Assembly (NCBI GenBank): GCA_905250115.1
Contig: CAJNOI010000255.1
Coordinates: 38,995-102,994 of the forward strand
Reading direction: 5' to 3'
DNA: 64,000 bases
Source: Adineta steineri
Taxonomy: Eukaryota > Rotifera > Eurotatoria > Adinetida > Adinetidae
Shown here: positions 48,317-60,213 of the stretch, piece by piece
Layout of the letters: each line of letters begins with the position of its first letter
Position numbering within the stretch: position 1 is the first letter of the stretch
The notes under the pieces: model-generated
What the model saw: the letters and a program-made list of their open reading frames with translations, nothing else
Databases searched by the model: none
What the model was told of the DNA's origin: nothing
Made by a program: the position numbers and the translations under genes

Positions 48317-49850
48317 GGTGTGAGGTGAAATGAATAGAATACCCACATACTTTGACACAGTAATATTCTCGAATTGACCCGGTTAGATTACAGATGACAG
48401 TAAGACTCCGCGTATTTTCTACCCTTCTTTTCAAATAGGAATTAGTAAGGTCTTGTTTTTAAGCTTAGAATCTTTTTCTAAGACAAAATTTTCTTCCTTA
48501 TTCCCTTAGTACGACTTGTCCGAAGCTTCTACACCTTCGTTAGTAACTGAACTAATAGAATCACCGCGCTATATTAGAGGTTAGCACCCTCCATGTAGTT
48601 TAAGCTCTCTCGCGCTGTAAAGTCTAACACTAATTACACGTCTCAGGTAAAAAACGCTAATGACACGCAAGAGAATCGAGGAACTCGGAAGAGCAGTGCT
48701 CGAATATCGAATCAGCAGAATCTAACTAACTTTTACTGCTTGTACTATCCTTGAGGAACTAATAGTACATGTTCAGAACGGTCTGACCTACTAGGAACTA
48801 ATTTGACAAACATTGAGAAACATCTTAATAGTCATAACATTCATAAACTTGGATATAGATATGGTGTGTGTGATAAACTACGGTATACCTGAAGCTCAGT
48901 GATTACTCGTTACTCAAAATCCAACTGGCTTTCGGTAACTTTTACCATGTCGCCGTCAACTATCACACGTACTCAAGAGTATTCCAGTATTATCAGGGTG
49001 TGGGGTTGAAATGAATAGAATACCCACACCCCACAAAATACGGTCACAATTGATGCAGTAATACACCGTTTGATCGATATATCGTCTTTAGTCTTATAAT
49101 ATATTGTGAAATGTTGTCTTTTTTGTATTTAATCTATTTATAGAATATAAAATAGAAATAAATATCGTATTTTCTATATTCAATATAATCATAATTTGGA
49201 ATTTCCTTTTCATAAAACCTGTTCGAAACTATTGAATTAAATTAATAATAAAAGTTTCTTTCATTTTCATAGATTATATTTCAACTTAATCTATATTATT
49301 TACTTATTATAATATTGTTCATAGTAAAATCTTTTATAATAAGAATAAGAACAATCTCATGCCGAACATTACGGCACGAAAACGACCAGTTTCCTTAGAG
49401 TTTTCGCCCGAAAACCATGGAATAGTGCTTCAAGAAATCATCGACTTGACTATAAAATGTTTGTAAAGATGAAGATGAAGAATTAATACATAAAATTATT
49501 CGAAAGTAAATAAATTTCTAAACTAAAGAGATAAATATCATTCAATAAGAAAATGAAATTCATTTATATCATAAAAACATGTGAAATAAAAGACTGAAAT
49601 ATATATATATATTGTTATGAAAAAACAAAACGAAAAGATTTAAAATTGAAATAAAATGATAATAAATAAATAGAAGTTGAATAAAATATCTATTTATTAA
49701 AATAATAATGACAAGAATTACAAAATATAATTGAGTAATATATATATATATTCATATGAATATAAAACGGTGTATTACTACAACAATTGTCACCGTATTT
49801 TGTTGGGTGTGAGTGTGGCTATTCTATTCATTTCACCTCACACCCTTAAG
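48311..49850. mobile_element. 1.54-kb element with 31-bp perfect terminal inverted repeats of telomere-like sequence
   Basis: Positions 48311-48341 and 49820-49850 are exact inverted copies, beginning CTTAAGGGTGTGAGGTGAAA. A second inverted pair lies inside: 49031-49071 (CCACAAAATACGGTCACAAT) and 49765-49807. A third copy of the terminal motif is at 48995-49034, so the structure may be two nested elements. The interior has no intact frame. The same gene fragment flanks both outer ends in inverted order. Confidence 0.6.
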
Positions 49851-50193
49851 AACTCGCTTCATAAACAGCAGTAGCAATATTAGCTTGAGTATCAACACTT
49901 GTGTTGATATCATCACCTGGATGAGAACCAACAAATTCTTGTTCAACTTCATCTGCAATGATAAAATATTGAATATAGAAAACGACATGCTTCTTTTTAG
50001 ATACATCTCTGATCATCGAAATTAGAAACATAATAAAATGAATTACTTACCAATATTGAACGTAAATTGACCAGATTGATAATTGATATATAATGATCGT
50101 TTATGATTAAGATCTTTGTAAAGGTATTCATTACTATTGTATATTTTTTCATAGAAATATTTGTTATCCATTGCTACAAATGTTAATAAAAAT
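49851..50193 (-). pseudogene. Gene fragment (DNKYFYEKM...HPGDD exons), right inverted arm
   Basis: On the minus strand it reads MDNKYFYEKIYNSNEYLYKD, an intron with gtaagtaa donor and a gcagat acceptor, then VEQEFVGSHPGDDINTSVDT and TAVYEAS. It is the mirror copy of 47990-48316 and is less damaged. It breaks at a second type of telomere-like motif at 50194. Confidence 0.5.
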
Positions 50194-50227
50194 GAGTGTG
50201 GATATGAGTCTCTTCCTCACCCTTCAG
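50194..50227. repeat. Telomere-like boundary motif, type 2
   Basis: GAGTGTGGATATGAGTCTCT then tcctcaccctt. Read on the minus strand it is a G-rich run, GAAGAGACTCAT, and a C-rich run. The related copy is at 54280-54319. Confidence 0.5.
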
Positions 50228-50279
50228 ACTAACTGTTGAATTTTTGATATTAATTTCCGCTTTGATGCAGTATGTTTCT

Positions 50280-51740
50280 AGAACCTTCTCCATGTCCCTA
50301 ATCACACATCGTTTCCTCGATTAGCTCTACTTTCGTGCACAGGTGCGCCCATGAGTATATGGTGGATTCTTCAATTGCATCTCTTACAGATCTTGAACTA
50401 GATCCTCCTTGCTCAGTTGTGAGGTATAATCGCACTACACAACCAGATGCGTATTTTGCTTTCCGCTCGACTAATATTTTGCGAAATTTTTTCTCTAAGT
50501 TCTCACCACTTAACAGAACGCCTGCATATGATCTACTGCCGTTGATCATGCAACTCACTACATAACAGAGCCCTGATATTACAGTGATATTATGGGTATT
50601 CACTTTTTACCGGAAAGTAAGATCTGAATCCCATATTTTTTGTACTAATTGGTAGCACTTATCCTCCACGCGACGATTTGTTCAATACCTAGTTTCTGTT
50701 CTATTCTCAAGTATTTGTAGACTGCTTCGCTATCCTGCGTTGGGAAACATGAGCTCCCGTCAGCTGCCGAGCTTACAGTATTTTCTACCTGTTCTTTTAG
50801 CAGTGGTTTCGATACGAAGTGTACTTCAGCACATTTTTTCACATTCAATTTCCTACTGATAGTACGAGAGATTGATGTTACTACCTTTATTTCTTCAGTC
50901 AAACTCTTTGCTAAATTCGCGAATAGTTTGAGATCGTACATACAAAGAAGATGAGACAGTGAGATTTGCATATTTGTGATCTTCTCAGAGGTGAGCCGAC
51001 TCCTTGCAGGACTAAAGACTTCATCTGTAGATAGCTGCTACGTTCTGTTTTCCTTCTGGGATCCTAACTTCATATTTTACCCTTTAAATTTTTATAAGGC
51101 TTTTTGAAAATTTTCTTAACCAGTTCGAGACTAGCACTGCATTAAACAGCCATTTGATGTAACTGTGCGGGACACTATAAAATGCCTTCGCATATTGAAC
51201 CCAGGTAACACTAAAAGGCCTTTGCTTTTGATCTTGTGCTACTTGTTCATTGGGCAAGGTTCTATGCTCCCTTACATACTGACCTAAGTATGCAGCTGCG
51301 CAACCCGTCAATAGTTGGTAGTAGGCGTTTAAGTAAGACATAGGCCTGAAGTTCGCGGAATCAGACCTAGGTCCAGATTTGTGAAATAATATTATTCGAC
51401 CATCAGCAATTCACTACTCTTCAATTTCTACGTCTGACCGCGAGCCTGTTTTACCTTGTCTAGCAGATGTGACGCCACTTGGTCCTTTTCGTTCTCGTGA
51501 ACTTTTATCGGGCTGGTGAGTAGGTACGGTTACCACAGCATGAATGTCGACAGATACTTGAATAGAACTTGTTGGGATTGAAGGGTTCTTACTGGTGTTT
51601 TACCGTCTTTGCCATTTAATCGAATAATACTGTTAACATCAAGACTAATGTTCTTTAATGCATCAACAACTCGATCTTCTAGTAATTCAAGTTGAATCTT
51701 GATTGTAAAATAATAAGTCCGATTGCTGTTTATCATTAAT
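50280..51740 (-). mobile_element. Decayed non-LTR retrotransposon: upstream region, RT and C-terminal part
   Basis: Minus-strand pieces in order: an RNA-binding-like segment (VDALKNISLDVNSIIRLNGK, 51735-51590); the RT start ANFRPMSYLNAYYQLLTGCA near 51350; YAKAFYSVPHSYIKWLFN, in which the palm aspartate after AKAF is replaced by Tyr; the catalytic box degraded to CMYDLKLFA near 50940; and a thumb-like end with SSRSVRDAIEESTIYSWAHL near 50350. Stops, frame changes and a deletion between the first RT motifs make it inactive. Confidence 0.75.
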
Positions 51741-52079
51741 ATCTAAAAGTTCAAATATATATAATCCAATATCTATTATCTGTATATTATACATACAGAT
51801 TTTACGATCATTAACTGCAAGAAAAAAATGAAATAAAATAAGTTAACCTCTGTAAGTTATCACTTTAAAACGATGTCGCTAGCGTATATATATACACACA
51901 TATATTCTACTTCATGCTTCTGTTGTATATGTACTTGTCTATTTTTATCTATCGTAAGTGTACCTATACACATCTTCACTTCTACTATCTGTTTGTATAA
52001 TGATTAATCCAATTCTCTTTCTCGTTGAGAATAGTCTTGCAAACATAAACTGTCTACTTGATTACTTACTTGTGTGTTC

Positions 52080-52281
52080 GCACTTCACTGATTAGTCCAA
52101 AAATTACGTAAAGATATAAAAGGATTTTTTTTATAAGGATTGACCAAACGGTTAACTAGATCGTGGAACTGAAACTTGAAGTCGGGTTTTGAAATTATTT
52201 GAATAAATAGTTTACTGCTAGCGAATACACATCGTTTCTACGAGACAGAACTGAGCGAGTATCCAGGCGAGCGTTAATTGT
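52080..52281. repeat. Second copy of the 15.2-15.8 kb dispersed repeat
   Basis: The segment with CGTTTCTACGAGACAGAACT, gagcgagtatcc and gcgagcgttaattg matches 15785-15835. Upstream sequence matches 15660-15780 more loosely. Confidence 0.55.
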
Positions 52282-52289
52282 ATACATTT

Positions 52290-52870
52290 TTTAGATTTTC
52301 ATATGGCATTTGTTGTGTCAATCTTTAATATTAATAATTGAAATATTCATCGAAAAAGGTCTTTTACTATTTGGAGTAAGTATAAATTGCTCTATCTCAA
52401 GAATAATATTCCTTTTCTGTTATAGATCAATAGCATCATGAACGATTCATGTAAAATTGAGAGTATCGACGAGCTAAATGATCCAACCTGCTTAATAAAA
52501 ATAATTAGCCATATGTAAGTTGATTTCATAAAAATGAAACAAAATATTGAATTACTTTATTTTAAGTGAATCAAAAAAAGAATCATCTTCGATACATGCA
52601 CCTATCGATGTTACACTTGATCGTGATTAAGGTCTTGAAGTAGTCATGAATTATTTGAACCGTAAATATTATTGACGTTAATTCAACTGCTGAAGATCTA
52701 TTTTCATTTGTAGACTACCCGAGGAAGATGATTTCCGATGCAGTATTTATCTTACCCAACTGGCGATAGTCTACTCCGTGAATTTTAATCAAATGGATGA
52801 AACGTCACATTTCTACGAATAGTTACTGGCGTAACTAGTGAAATACTTTCTGAAACAACTGAACAAATCT
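52290..52870 (+). pseudogene. Unrecognised multi-exon gene fragment, copy B
   Basis: ATG at 52438 opens MNDSCKIESIDELNDPTCLI, then a donor after IISH. The next exon reads SESKKESSSIHAPIDVTLDR and then hits an in-frame TAA near 52627. The downstream segment retains TGDSLLREF. It is co-linear with copy A but lacks the GC-rich intron insertion. Confidence 0.5.
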
Positions 52871-53194
52871 AGATTATATTAGCTTCAGTAAAGAAGAAAC
52901 AAAAAGATATATCGAGAGATTGCAACGAAGCGCCGCATTGAAAACGAGCAGAATTATTAAAAACCACCTAGCTGACCCAAGCAGCTAGTGTGCTTGACAC
53001 GCTAGCACTCATTGACAACAATGATCCCTGTTGTTTAATACCAATTATAATACGTTGTAACTGGTATATTGGTAGCAAACCGCAATACCACTGATTAAAA
53101 ACTAGTGACAGTCAGAAACACTCGTCAGTGACGAAGAGGTTGCATAATTAATTACGCAATGTTCTAGTGGATTCCAACCAGAGCCGAATTATCA

Positions 53195-53394
53195 TGGTAC
53201 CGGCCGTTTCCGTGCTGGATTGTTTGACCTGGGATTGTGCACCATCAATTATTTGGTCAAAACGAATACTTGAACAAGTATTAAAAGTAACCTAACAGTT
53301 TTTTTTTTTACAATCATCTAATTTTTTGCTTTATTCTATTTTAGATTTCGTTTTTATTAATAGTTGTGGCAATGTACAACGAATATCTCTATAA
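53195..53394 (+). repeat. ~210-bp dispersed repeat, copy 2, cut at ...aaacaatg
   Basis: It starts at GTACCGGCCGTTTCCGTGCT and ends at ctctataaaacaatg, where a telomere-like motif begins. The break is at the same base as in copy 3. Confidence 0.65.
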
Positions 53395-53400
53395 AACAAT

Positions 53401-53441
53401 GTGGGCGTAGGTTTCAAATGAATATAATACCCACACCCTCT
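53401..53441. repeat. Telomere-like boundary motif, type 1
   Basis: A G-rich run (GTGGGCGTAGG), the spacer TTTCAAATGAATATAATA, and a C-rich run (CCCACACCCTC). It directly follows the truncated repeat copy 2. Confidence 0.6.
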
Positions 53442-53489
53442 GAAAAACGCAAGGGTAGGAATTAATAAACCCAATCAAGTTGGAATTAA

Positions 53490-54235
53490 TGTAATTGTTT
53501 AACAACAACAACAGTGACCGATATTGATCGAACAATGGTTTTTAACTAGGGTGCAAAAATAACAAAGGCTTTTCCAGGAACAAAGACTGGCTTTGCAAGT
53601 CAGTCAAAATTCAATATCGCTCGTCTAATCCTAGAGGGAGTGAAATTAAATAAGCTGCAGTTAAATGGTATTATTAAGCAACACTTAAAAGACTTGAGAG
53701 TTTATGATATTTAGCTAAGTCGAACAGGAATATTCACAATATATGCAGCTAATGTAAACTTGTTCATTCGTCTGTTGAATGAGTATATACCAATACTTGT
53801 AACAAATGGTGAAGATACAGTTAAAATATATGTGCCTCAACCTATTCAACGGATTCAAAACACAGAAAAAGTCGCATTTGTTAAAAACGTCGACATCGAA
53901 ATTCCTCAAAGTGGAATAATTAAAGCATTAAAGAACATTGGCCTTCATGCTATTGATCTTCTTTGATTAACAAATAAAGATCGAAGGCTACTAATCAAAA
54001 CGATTAAAACTATATTTAATGATGCACAAAATCGAAACAAAGTTGTACGTACAAGTCAACAAGTTGATTCGATGCACTTTGTAACTGAAACAGCAAAGCA
54101 AAACAGCAGTTATGTGCTCAATGCGGTGATAATCGTCGTACTGAACAATGTACTGTTGCTAGTAATGTAATTAAATGCTGTAAGTGCAATGGCAGACATT
54201 TAGCGACATTAAATGAATGCTCGAACTAAAAATAT
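53490..54235 (+). mobile_element. Decayed non-LTR retrotransposon ORF1 (gag-like) with zinc-knuckle remnant
   Basis: Frame-broken readings include AFPGTKTGFASQSKFNIARL, then VAFVKNVDIEIPQSGIIKAL with KNIGLHAIDLL, an RRM-like ORF1 segment. Near the end a Cys-rich stretch (CAQCGDNRRTEQC, then KCCKCNGRHLATLNEC) fits the zinc knuckles of LINE gag proteins. Several stops are present. Confidence 0.6.
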
Positions 54236-54279
54236 TAAGAACAAAGATTGCTAAGTTTAGTCAGCCAATATTCATCTTG

Positions 54280-54319
54280 AAGGTGTGGGTGTGGAAGAGA
54301 CTCACATTCACACACACCG
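54280..54319. repeat. Telomere-like boundary motif, type 2
   Basis: AGGTGTGGGTGTGGAAGAGA, then ctcacattcacacacacc. It joins the ORF1 relic to repeat copy 3. Confidence 0.55.
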
Positions 54320-54334
54320 ACATCCGCTCCACAG

Positions 54335-54539
54335 ACACCAGCCGTTTTCGTGCTGGAATGTTTGACCTGACATTGTGCACCGTCAATTACTTGATCAAAA
54401 CCAACGCTTGAACAACTATCAATAGTAACTTATGAATTTTTCTTTTATTCAGTCATCGAATTTTTTGCTTTATTCTATTTTAGATTTCATTATTATTGAT
54501 ATTTGTGGCAGTGGACAGCAAATATTTCTATGAAAAAAT
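54335..54539 (+). repeat. ~210-bp dispersed repeat, copy 3, cut at ...aaaaaatg
   Basis: It has the same content as copies 1 and 2, from the gccgttttcgtgctgg core to tatttctatgaaaaaatg. A telomere-like motif follows at once. Confidence 0.65.
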
Positions 54540-54540
54540 G

Positions 54541-54602
54541 TGAGTGAGGGCGTAGCGTAGGTGTGGGTCTGATATGAACAGAATAGCCACACCCACACCC
54601 AC
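54541..54602. repeat. Telomere-like boundary motif, type 1, extended
   Basis: TGAGTGAGGGCGTAGCGTAG, then gtgtgggtctgatatgaacagaat and agccacacccacaccc. Both the G-rich and C-rich sides are longer than in other copies. Confidence 0.6.
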
Positions 54603-57600
54603 AACATAACAATTATTCAGCTGCTCAATTTAACTATTTAAACCAGTGAAATTTGGATGATGCCCAAGTTGACTATCTCGAACAATTTTCAAAAGAACAT
54701 AAAATTCATCTAGGTCAGAATATTCTACTGTTAGTAGAATATTCTCAATTAACACGAGTGACTCATAATTTTACTAGACAATAAACAACAAAAAATTGTA
54801 AAAAGTGTGGTTATTAATGTTTAAATAAATATTTGTTTAAAAAAAACAATTTTCTTTTTTTTTCAAACGAGAAACTTTATCGACATCTTAGACTTTTAGT
54901 AAACATCGAGTTCGGTAATTTATTTAAAAATTATATAGAATTATATATACGAGGAACTCAGTTTCTTTAGTGTTAGAATAATATTTTCCTTTTTTCAATG
55001 CATATTGTTAAATTTTTTTCTCAGTTTATCCTTATTGTCATTTGTTTTAAAACGAAATTCGAGAGAAAATTTGATGAAACCATGTGGATATTTATTTTCA
55101 TAACAAGTATAGCGTCAATTTACTTAATAGAAGATAAAAATAGAGGTGTTATATGAAAATGTACAGTATTTAACTTGACAATATGTCTCAACATTAGTTT
55201 AATCATGATAAATTTTTCATCTCATATGTAAAAAAATAACCTGCTTCAATCTTATATACAGGATATTACAAAATCTTTATGCTCCCTCTACAATTTATAG
55301 AACAAATGATATAACCATGCATTTTATACGAGTCGATAGAGCTCATCAAACTCTACAAAAGTGTATATATAAAAAAAATTTAGACCTTCTTTTCTCAGAT
55401 AAATAATTCAAATAACCACTTGGGATCTTGAAAAATATTTAAAAAATTCTTTGTTTTTTGAATGGAAGAATCAACTAGTATAAAATGCTTGGTTATATCA
55501 TTTCTTCTATAAGCTGTTGAAGGGCGTAAAGGTTTTGTAACACTCTATATATGAAGATCTCATAAATTTTTTTAAAATCACGATGATTTTGGAAATCTTT
55601 ATGGAACAGAATGAGTGATCTGTTGCGACTGTATCAAAGCTCGAGAATCGTGTAGAGCACACGCTTTTCCATTTGATGTCAGACTCTATTTGGAAAAAAA
55701 GTTAAATCTGATACAAACTCAGAACGTAGTATTACTATTAAGAAATACATCAGGTTCTAATACGCTTTACATATGTCGCAAAGTTCATTAAGGAATATCT
55801 AAAGTTTTAAAATTTTTGTTTTACAGATTTCATCAAAACTACAGAGTTTCATTCAAATGTCTCTTATTTGATGGAAAAAAATGAATTTTATCGTCTAAAA
55901 ACTAATTACAAATAATATTTAAAACAGTTCGATCTATCCTTTCTTTCCTATATTAATCGACTTTCTAGATCATTTGCGTCATTCTCACTTGAGTCTTTCA
56001 GATTCAAGTCGTTGATTTTTACTGAGTGCATTAATAAGTTTGATTGTATGGTTACAATTAAAGATAAATACTTTTGAACATTTCTCAGTTATGCTTAACA
56101 TGACCTTATTATATTTAAGGTAGTATATTGAACTGCGTTTCTTGGCTATTTTACGTTTAAAACGAGTTTCCTTAGATTACTATTAATATCTGTATTTACT
56201 TTGAGTTTTAATTTTTAAATAAAAGCGTGTATCATCTCGATTGTGATAGAGTACTAATTTAGTTTTACTTTATTAATATAGTCGCAATCAGTAGATACCT
56301 ATATCATTATAAGGGAAATCCTAATTTAAAATTTTTCTTCAGATCAGAAACAAGAACTAAAACTGTACTCAAATACACTTACTCTCCTTTGGCAATTACT
56401 TTGTCAAAACTTCAATAACAATAAATTCGTTTAGTTAACATATCATATAGGTATTTATTTTGGAAAGTTCAATTAATGAGAATAAAAATATTTGACATAA
56501 GAAAAACTATTTTTCTTTCTGAGCACATTCAGTTCATCATGTTGGTTTATTATTTTCTAACAATGTCTTTCAATTTGTAAATGAAAAGTCAAAATATAAT
56601 AGATATAAAATATTTAATCTGTTTATAGCATTTATCGATCAATTATTAACTATAATATATATAGAGAACGAAACAATATAGGTTATTGAAAGAAAAGAAT
56701 TATATATATACCTCAAATATTTTGTCTGTAAATATATTTTAAAAGTTTTTTCTAGAGATTTCCGAGTACCTTTTTCTCAAAATTAGGTCATCGTATTCAG
56801 TTTTTCATGCTCTTTCGAACGATGTCTTTTTTATTAGACTATCATGAAAAAGAAAATTTGAGCCAGTTGTTATGCTTGGGATATAACATGAAATCATATA
56901 TATTGTCGAATAAATTGATATAGATTTCATAATGTGTCACTGATAAATACTTTCAGCAATCAAATTTTTTAGAATTCAAATCACATATTTAATACATTAT
57001 GATTATCAACAAGATGATAGTAATGTTACTTCGATTGATAATATTTATGTTCAAGGTTATGTAGTGAAAACTCATATTGAATAAATCATTTTTTAAGGTG
57101 TTTTTACTCAAAGCTTTTCTATCATGAAATGTAGCACACCGATTTGAACAGTATTTATTTTTTACTTGAGAATTTTAAAGTTGCACGCTGAAGAAAGAAA
57201 ACATGTTTTTTATGCTGTTACGTTGAAAATGATTTGTTGATCAACAGTGTATTTATCAAAAGACTTTTTAAAATTAATTATCCATTTATAGCTTTTAGTT
57301 TGAAACAATAAGTTCTATTTGAATCGAAAATTAAAAATAATTGTGGAAAAAAGCTAAATATTGATAGATAATGAAAAAGTCAAACTAATATTTTCTTTAT
57401 AACAAGAGAAATTAGTTTATGTTCAACTGAAGTTCTATTCGATAATTTTTTCACAATACTACAAATGAATTCGTACATTATTCAAACATATTTCGAAATT
57501 TTTTACGATTAAAAAAAAAGAATAGTCACTTGATTTATCATCATTATAATTTTTAATTTTTTAAAGATTTCCATTATTTATTATTTCAAAAATACAAATA

Positions 57601-58298
57601 ATATTTTTGGTAAATAGATTGAGTATTTTCTTTATTTCCGTAAGATAATTTATTAAAAAAATTTTAAGTTTTTTTATATGAATTTGATCATACACACTAC
57701 TTTCACGTATATATGTCAAACAATTTGTGGAAAGAAAAGAGTAAAAGACGAAAAATCTAGTTCGATCCTAGTAACTATTTGGGGTAGAATGAAGACAACT
57801 GAATAAATTGTTAATTGAAAGTTAAAATCATATGCTATTACAAATTCGAACAGTACAATAATTGAGAGATTCGCTTATTTCATGTCATAAATAATTCATT
57901 CGAAATGCTTTGATAAAGAAATAGACAAGCTTTTCTCTTGGAAATTGGACGACAAATCTTTTAGAAGTTTATTTGAATAGATCAAAATCTGATCGAATTA
58001 TTCAAGAAATATTGAAATAATTTTCTCACTATTCATTTTCTTAAATCAAATTCAATTTTTATTTAGATGAAAACAAAAATAAATTTTATTTTTACAAAAG
58101 AATCTATTTTAACTGGTAATGTTTTACTTTATTTATTTATCTATTTATATATGTAAAGTAGAAAATAAACCATGAGATTATATTAAAATATTTTGTTGAT
58201 TGATAAGGATACATGTATACGAAAGAAAAACAAAAAACAAACATTAAATATATATATATATTCTTAACTATCACTTTTACTTATTAAGTAATGTTTTG
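54603..58298. other. 3.7-kb gene desert
   Basis: Very AT-rich sequence with stops in all frames. No recognisable repeat, RNA gene or protein relic was found. It separates the mobile-element patchwork from the next gene. Confidence 0.5.
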
Positions 58299-59565
58299 TT
58301 ATTGTCGTTTTCCTAATTCTTCTTCTTTAAATCGATCCATCCTCTTCTGCCGTCTTATAAGTTCATAAATTTCACCTGCAACATCAACGGTGAAGTCAAC
58401 CACACATTTTAAAGATCTACAGAGAAGAAACATTTGTTCTTTTTCGTTAATTAGTTCGTAAAGTATCTTTTAAACTTACCCATCATTTTCATTAACAATA
58501 TCATTTACAGGAATTTGAAAATGTAACTGGTTACTTACATCCTAGAAAATGAAAAAGAATTGAAGATAATGTGTAATAATTTATAGTTACTGTGTTGAAA
58601 CCAATGTAAAAATTTTCATTATCAAAAAATTGTTTTGTATGTATGATGAAATTGTCGTTAAAATAATCAATATCGACGGAATTCGTTTCATTTTTTCTCG
58701 GATCGATAGTTTTCTGAAACTAAAACTATACAAATTAATCAACTGGAAAAAACCAATTCATTCTTACCTTGGGTATGAGCAAAGCATGTGGATTGTTACC
58801 AACATTTGTTAAATTATTTTCATTTTTTATTTCATCCATATTTAGATTATACTACAAAGAAATATAAGTGCAACAAATCAAAAAAAAAGACAATTAGTAC
58901 TTACTTCGTTGTTCCTCAGAATATTAAAATCTCTACTTAAAAAAGTCCAATGAACCAAAAGAATCAATTTTTCTTTTGGATGTTCGAATTTATTTCTATG
59001 TGCATGTAAAAGAATATCAAGATATCGACAGTTTCTCGTCATTTGTATCTAAAAAAATAATCAATCATTTCATTATTTACATACAAAAAAGCTTCTATCT
59101 CGACATTATAACTAATTATAAAACCAACTTTAATTCATTCAAGAAAACTTCAATATGAAAAAATTAATCAGATTTAATAGTGAAACTTTTCAATAACGTA
59201 AATAAAATTTAACATTAATTATTTTTTTCTTCTTATAAATGAAAACAAACTCTACCTAGATAAATTATATCTTGAATGAAAGAAAAACGTTTATTACAAT
59301 TTATACTCAATTCTGTATCTTTCTTATTGTTTTGTTTGATTATGTTATATATATATATCCCAAATGAATTACAATACTCGACGAAATTATAATATTCGTC
59401 AGGCAAATTTGACGAAGTTACAGCTACTTTGTGTGATAATGATATTATAAACTTTGTCTCGTCAGTTTTGTTTAAAGAAGTTAAAAGTTCAACGAGCAGT
59501 GTGATCTCTCTATCATACATATACATTAATATTGAAACTGACGTTATCTTCAATTTTAGATTCAT
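58299..59565 (-). CDS. Unrecognised seven-exon protein
   Basis: Exons 59256-59565, 59125-59147, 58905-59048, 58768-58851, 58591-58713, 58480-58541 and 58299-58416 join without phase conflict to give 287 residues. The small second exon (23 nt) is needed to keep the frame. No signal peptide or transmembrane segment is obvious. The segment LILLVHWTFLSRDFNILRN faintly recalls the FP domain of PI31/FBXO7, but later parts do not follow it. The C-terminus is a charged helix (EIYELIRRQKRMDRFKEEEL). It is divergent from the kelch gene, 445 bp away. A real gene is likely from the consistent splicing; the function is unknown. Confidence 0.6.
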
Positions 59566-59719
59566 TTAAGCAAATATGATAGTCAAAATTAGATGCATAT
59601 TCGTTGAAGTCATTTTCTTTCTATAACATAGAATAGAGAAGTTCATTTTACGATTAGACTTGGACTGTGACACGAGTGCTAAATTAACTAAGATCTATAC
59701 CGAAATAAATACACTCTTT

Positions 59720-59812
59720 CTAGGGTGTGGATGATGGCAAGGATTTGGATGGGGATGGATGTGAGCGTAACTATGCTTAAGAATAAATGTATCACTCTCA
59801 CCCACACCCTAG
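59720..59812. mobile_element. 93-bp element with CTAGGGTGTGG-type terminal inverted repeats
   Basis: It starts CTAGGGTGTGG and ends CCACACCCTAG, 11 bp inverted. The interior has more G-rich (ggatggggatgg) and C-rich (ctctcaccc) runs. It lies between two divergent genes. Confidence 0.55.
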
Positions 59813-60010
59813 TTGTTGATACGAACAAAAAAAGAACGATTTTGCATTATCAAACATGTGCATCTACAATATACTTTCTTATCATATGACAAAGCATGAC
59901 TGTGTGTGCTCCAAATGATATCTTTTATCTTTATTTACTAGAGAATGAGAATAACAGAATAATACCTTATATTGTAGTTTTTTAGCTAAAGGCTTTTGGT
60001 AAGGCACAGC

Positions 60011-60181
60011 ATGCATCGTAATTCAACATTCAGCGACAGTACTGTTACACAATTGAAGAGATATCAATGGTGGCAGAATCGTCGATTTAAACTCGGTATA
60101 TCTATTCTTGTTCTAGTGATCGCTATAATTACACTATCGCTGATATTAAAATTTATTGTTTTTGCACCGGAAAAGTCTGAA

Positions 60182-60213
<32 letters not shown>

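Noticed and set aside
59996..60010. Earlier kelch protein start in the same frame
   Set aside because: The codon there is TTG. The first ATG is at 60011, which leaves the transmembrane anchor intact.
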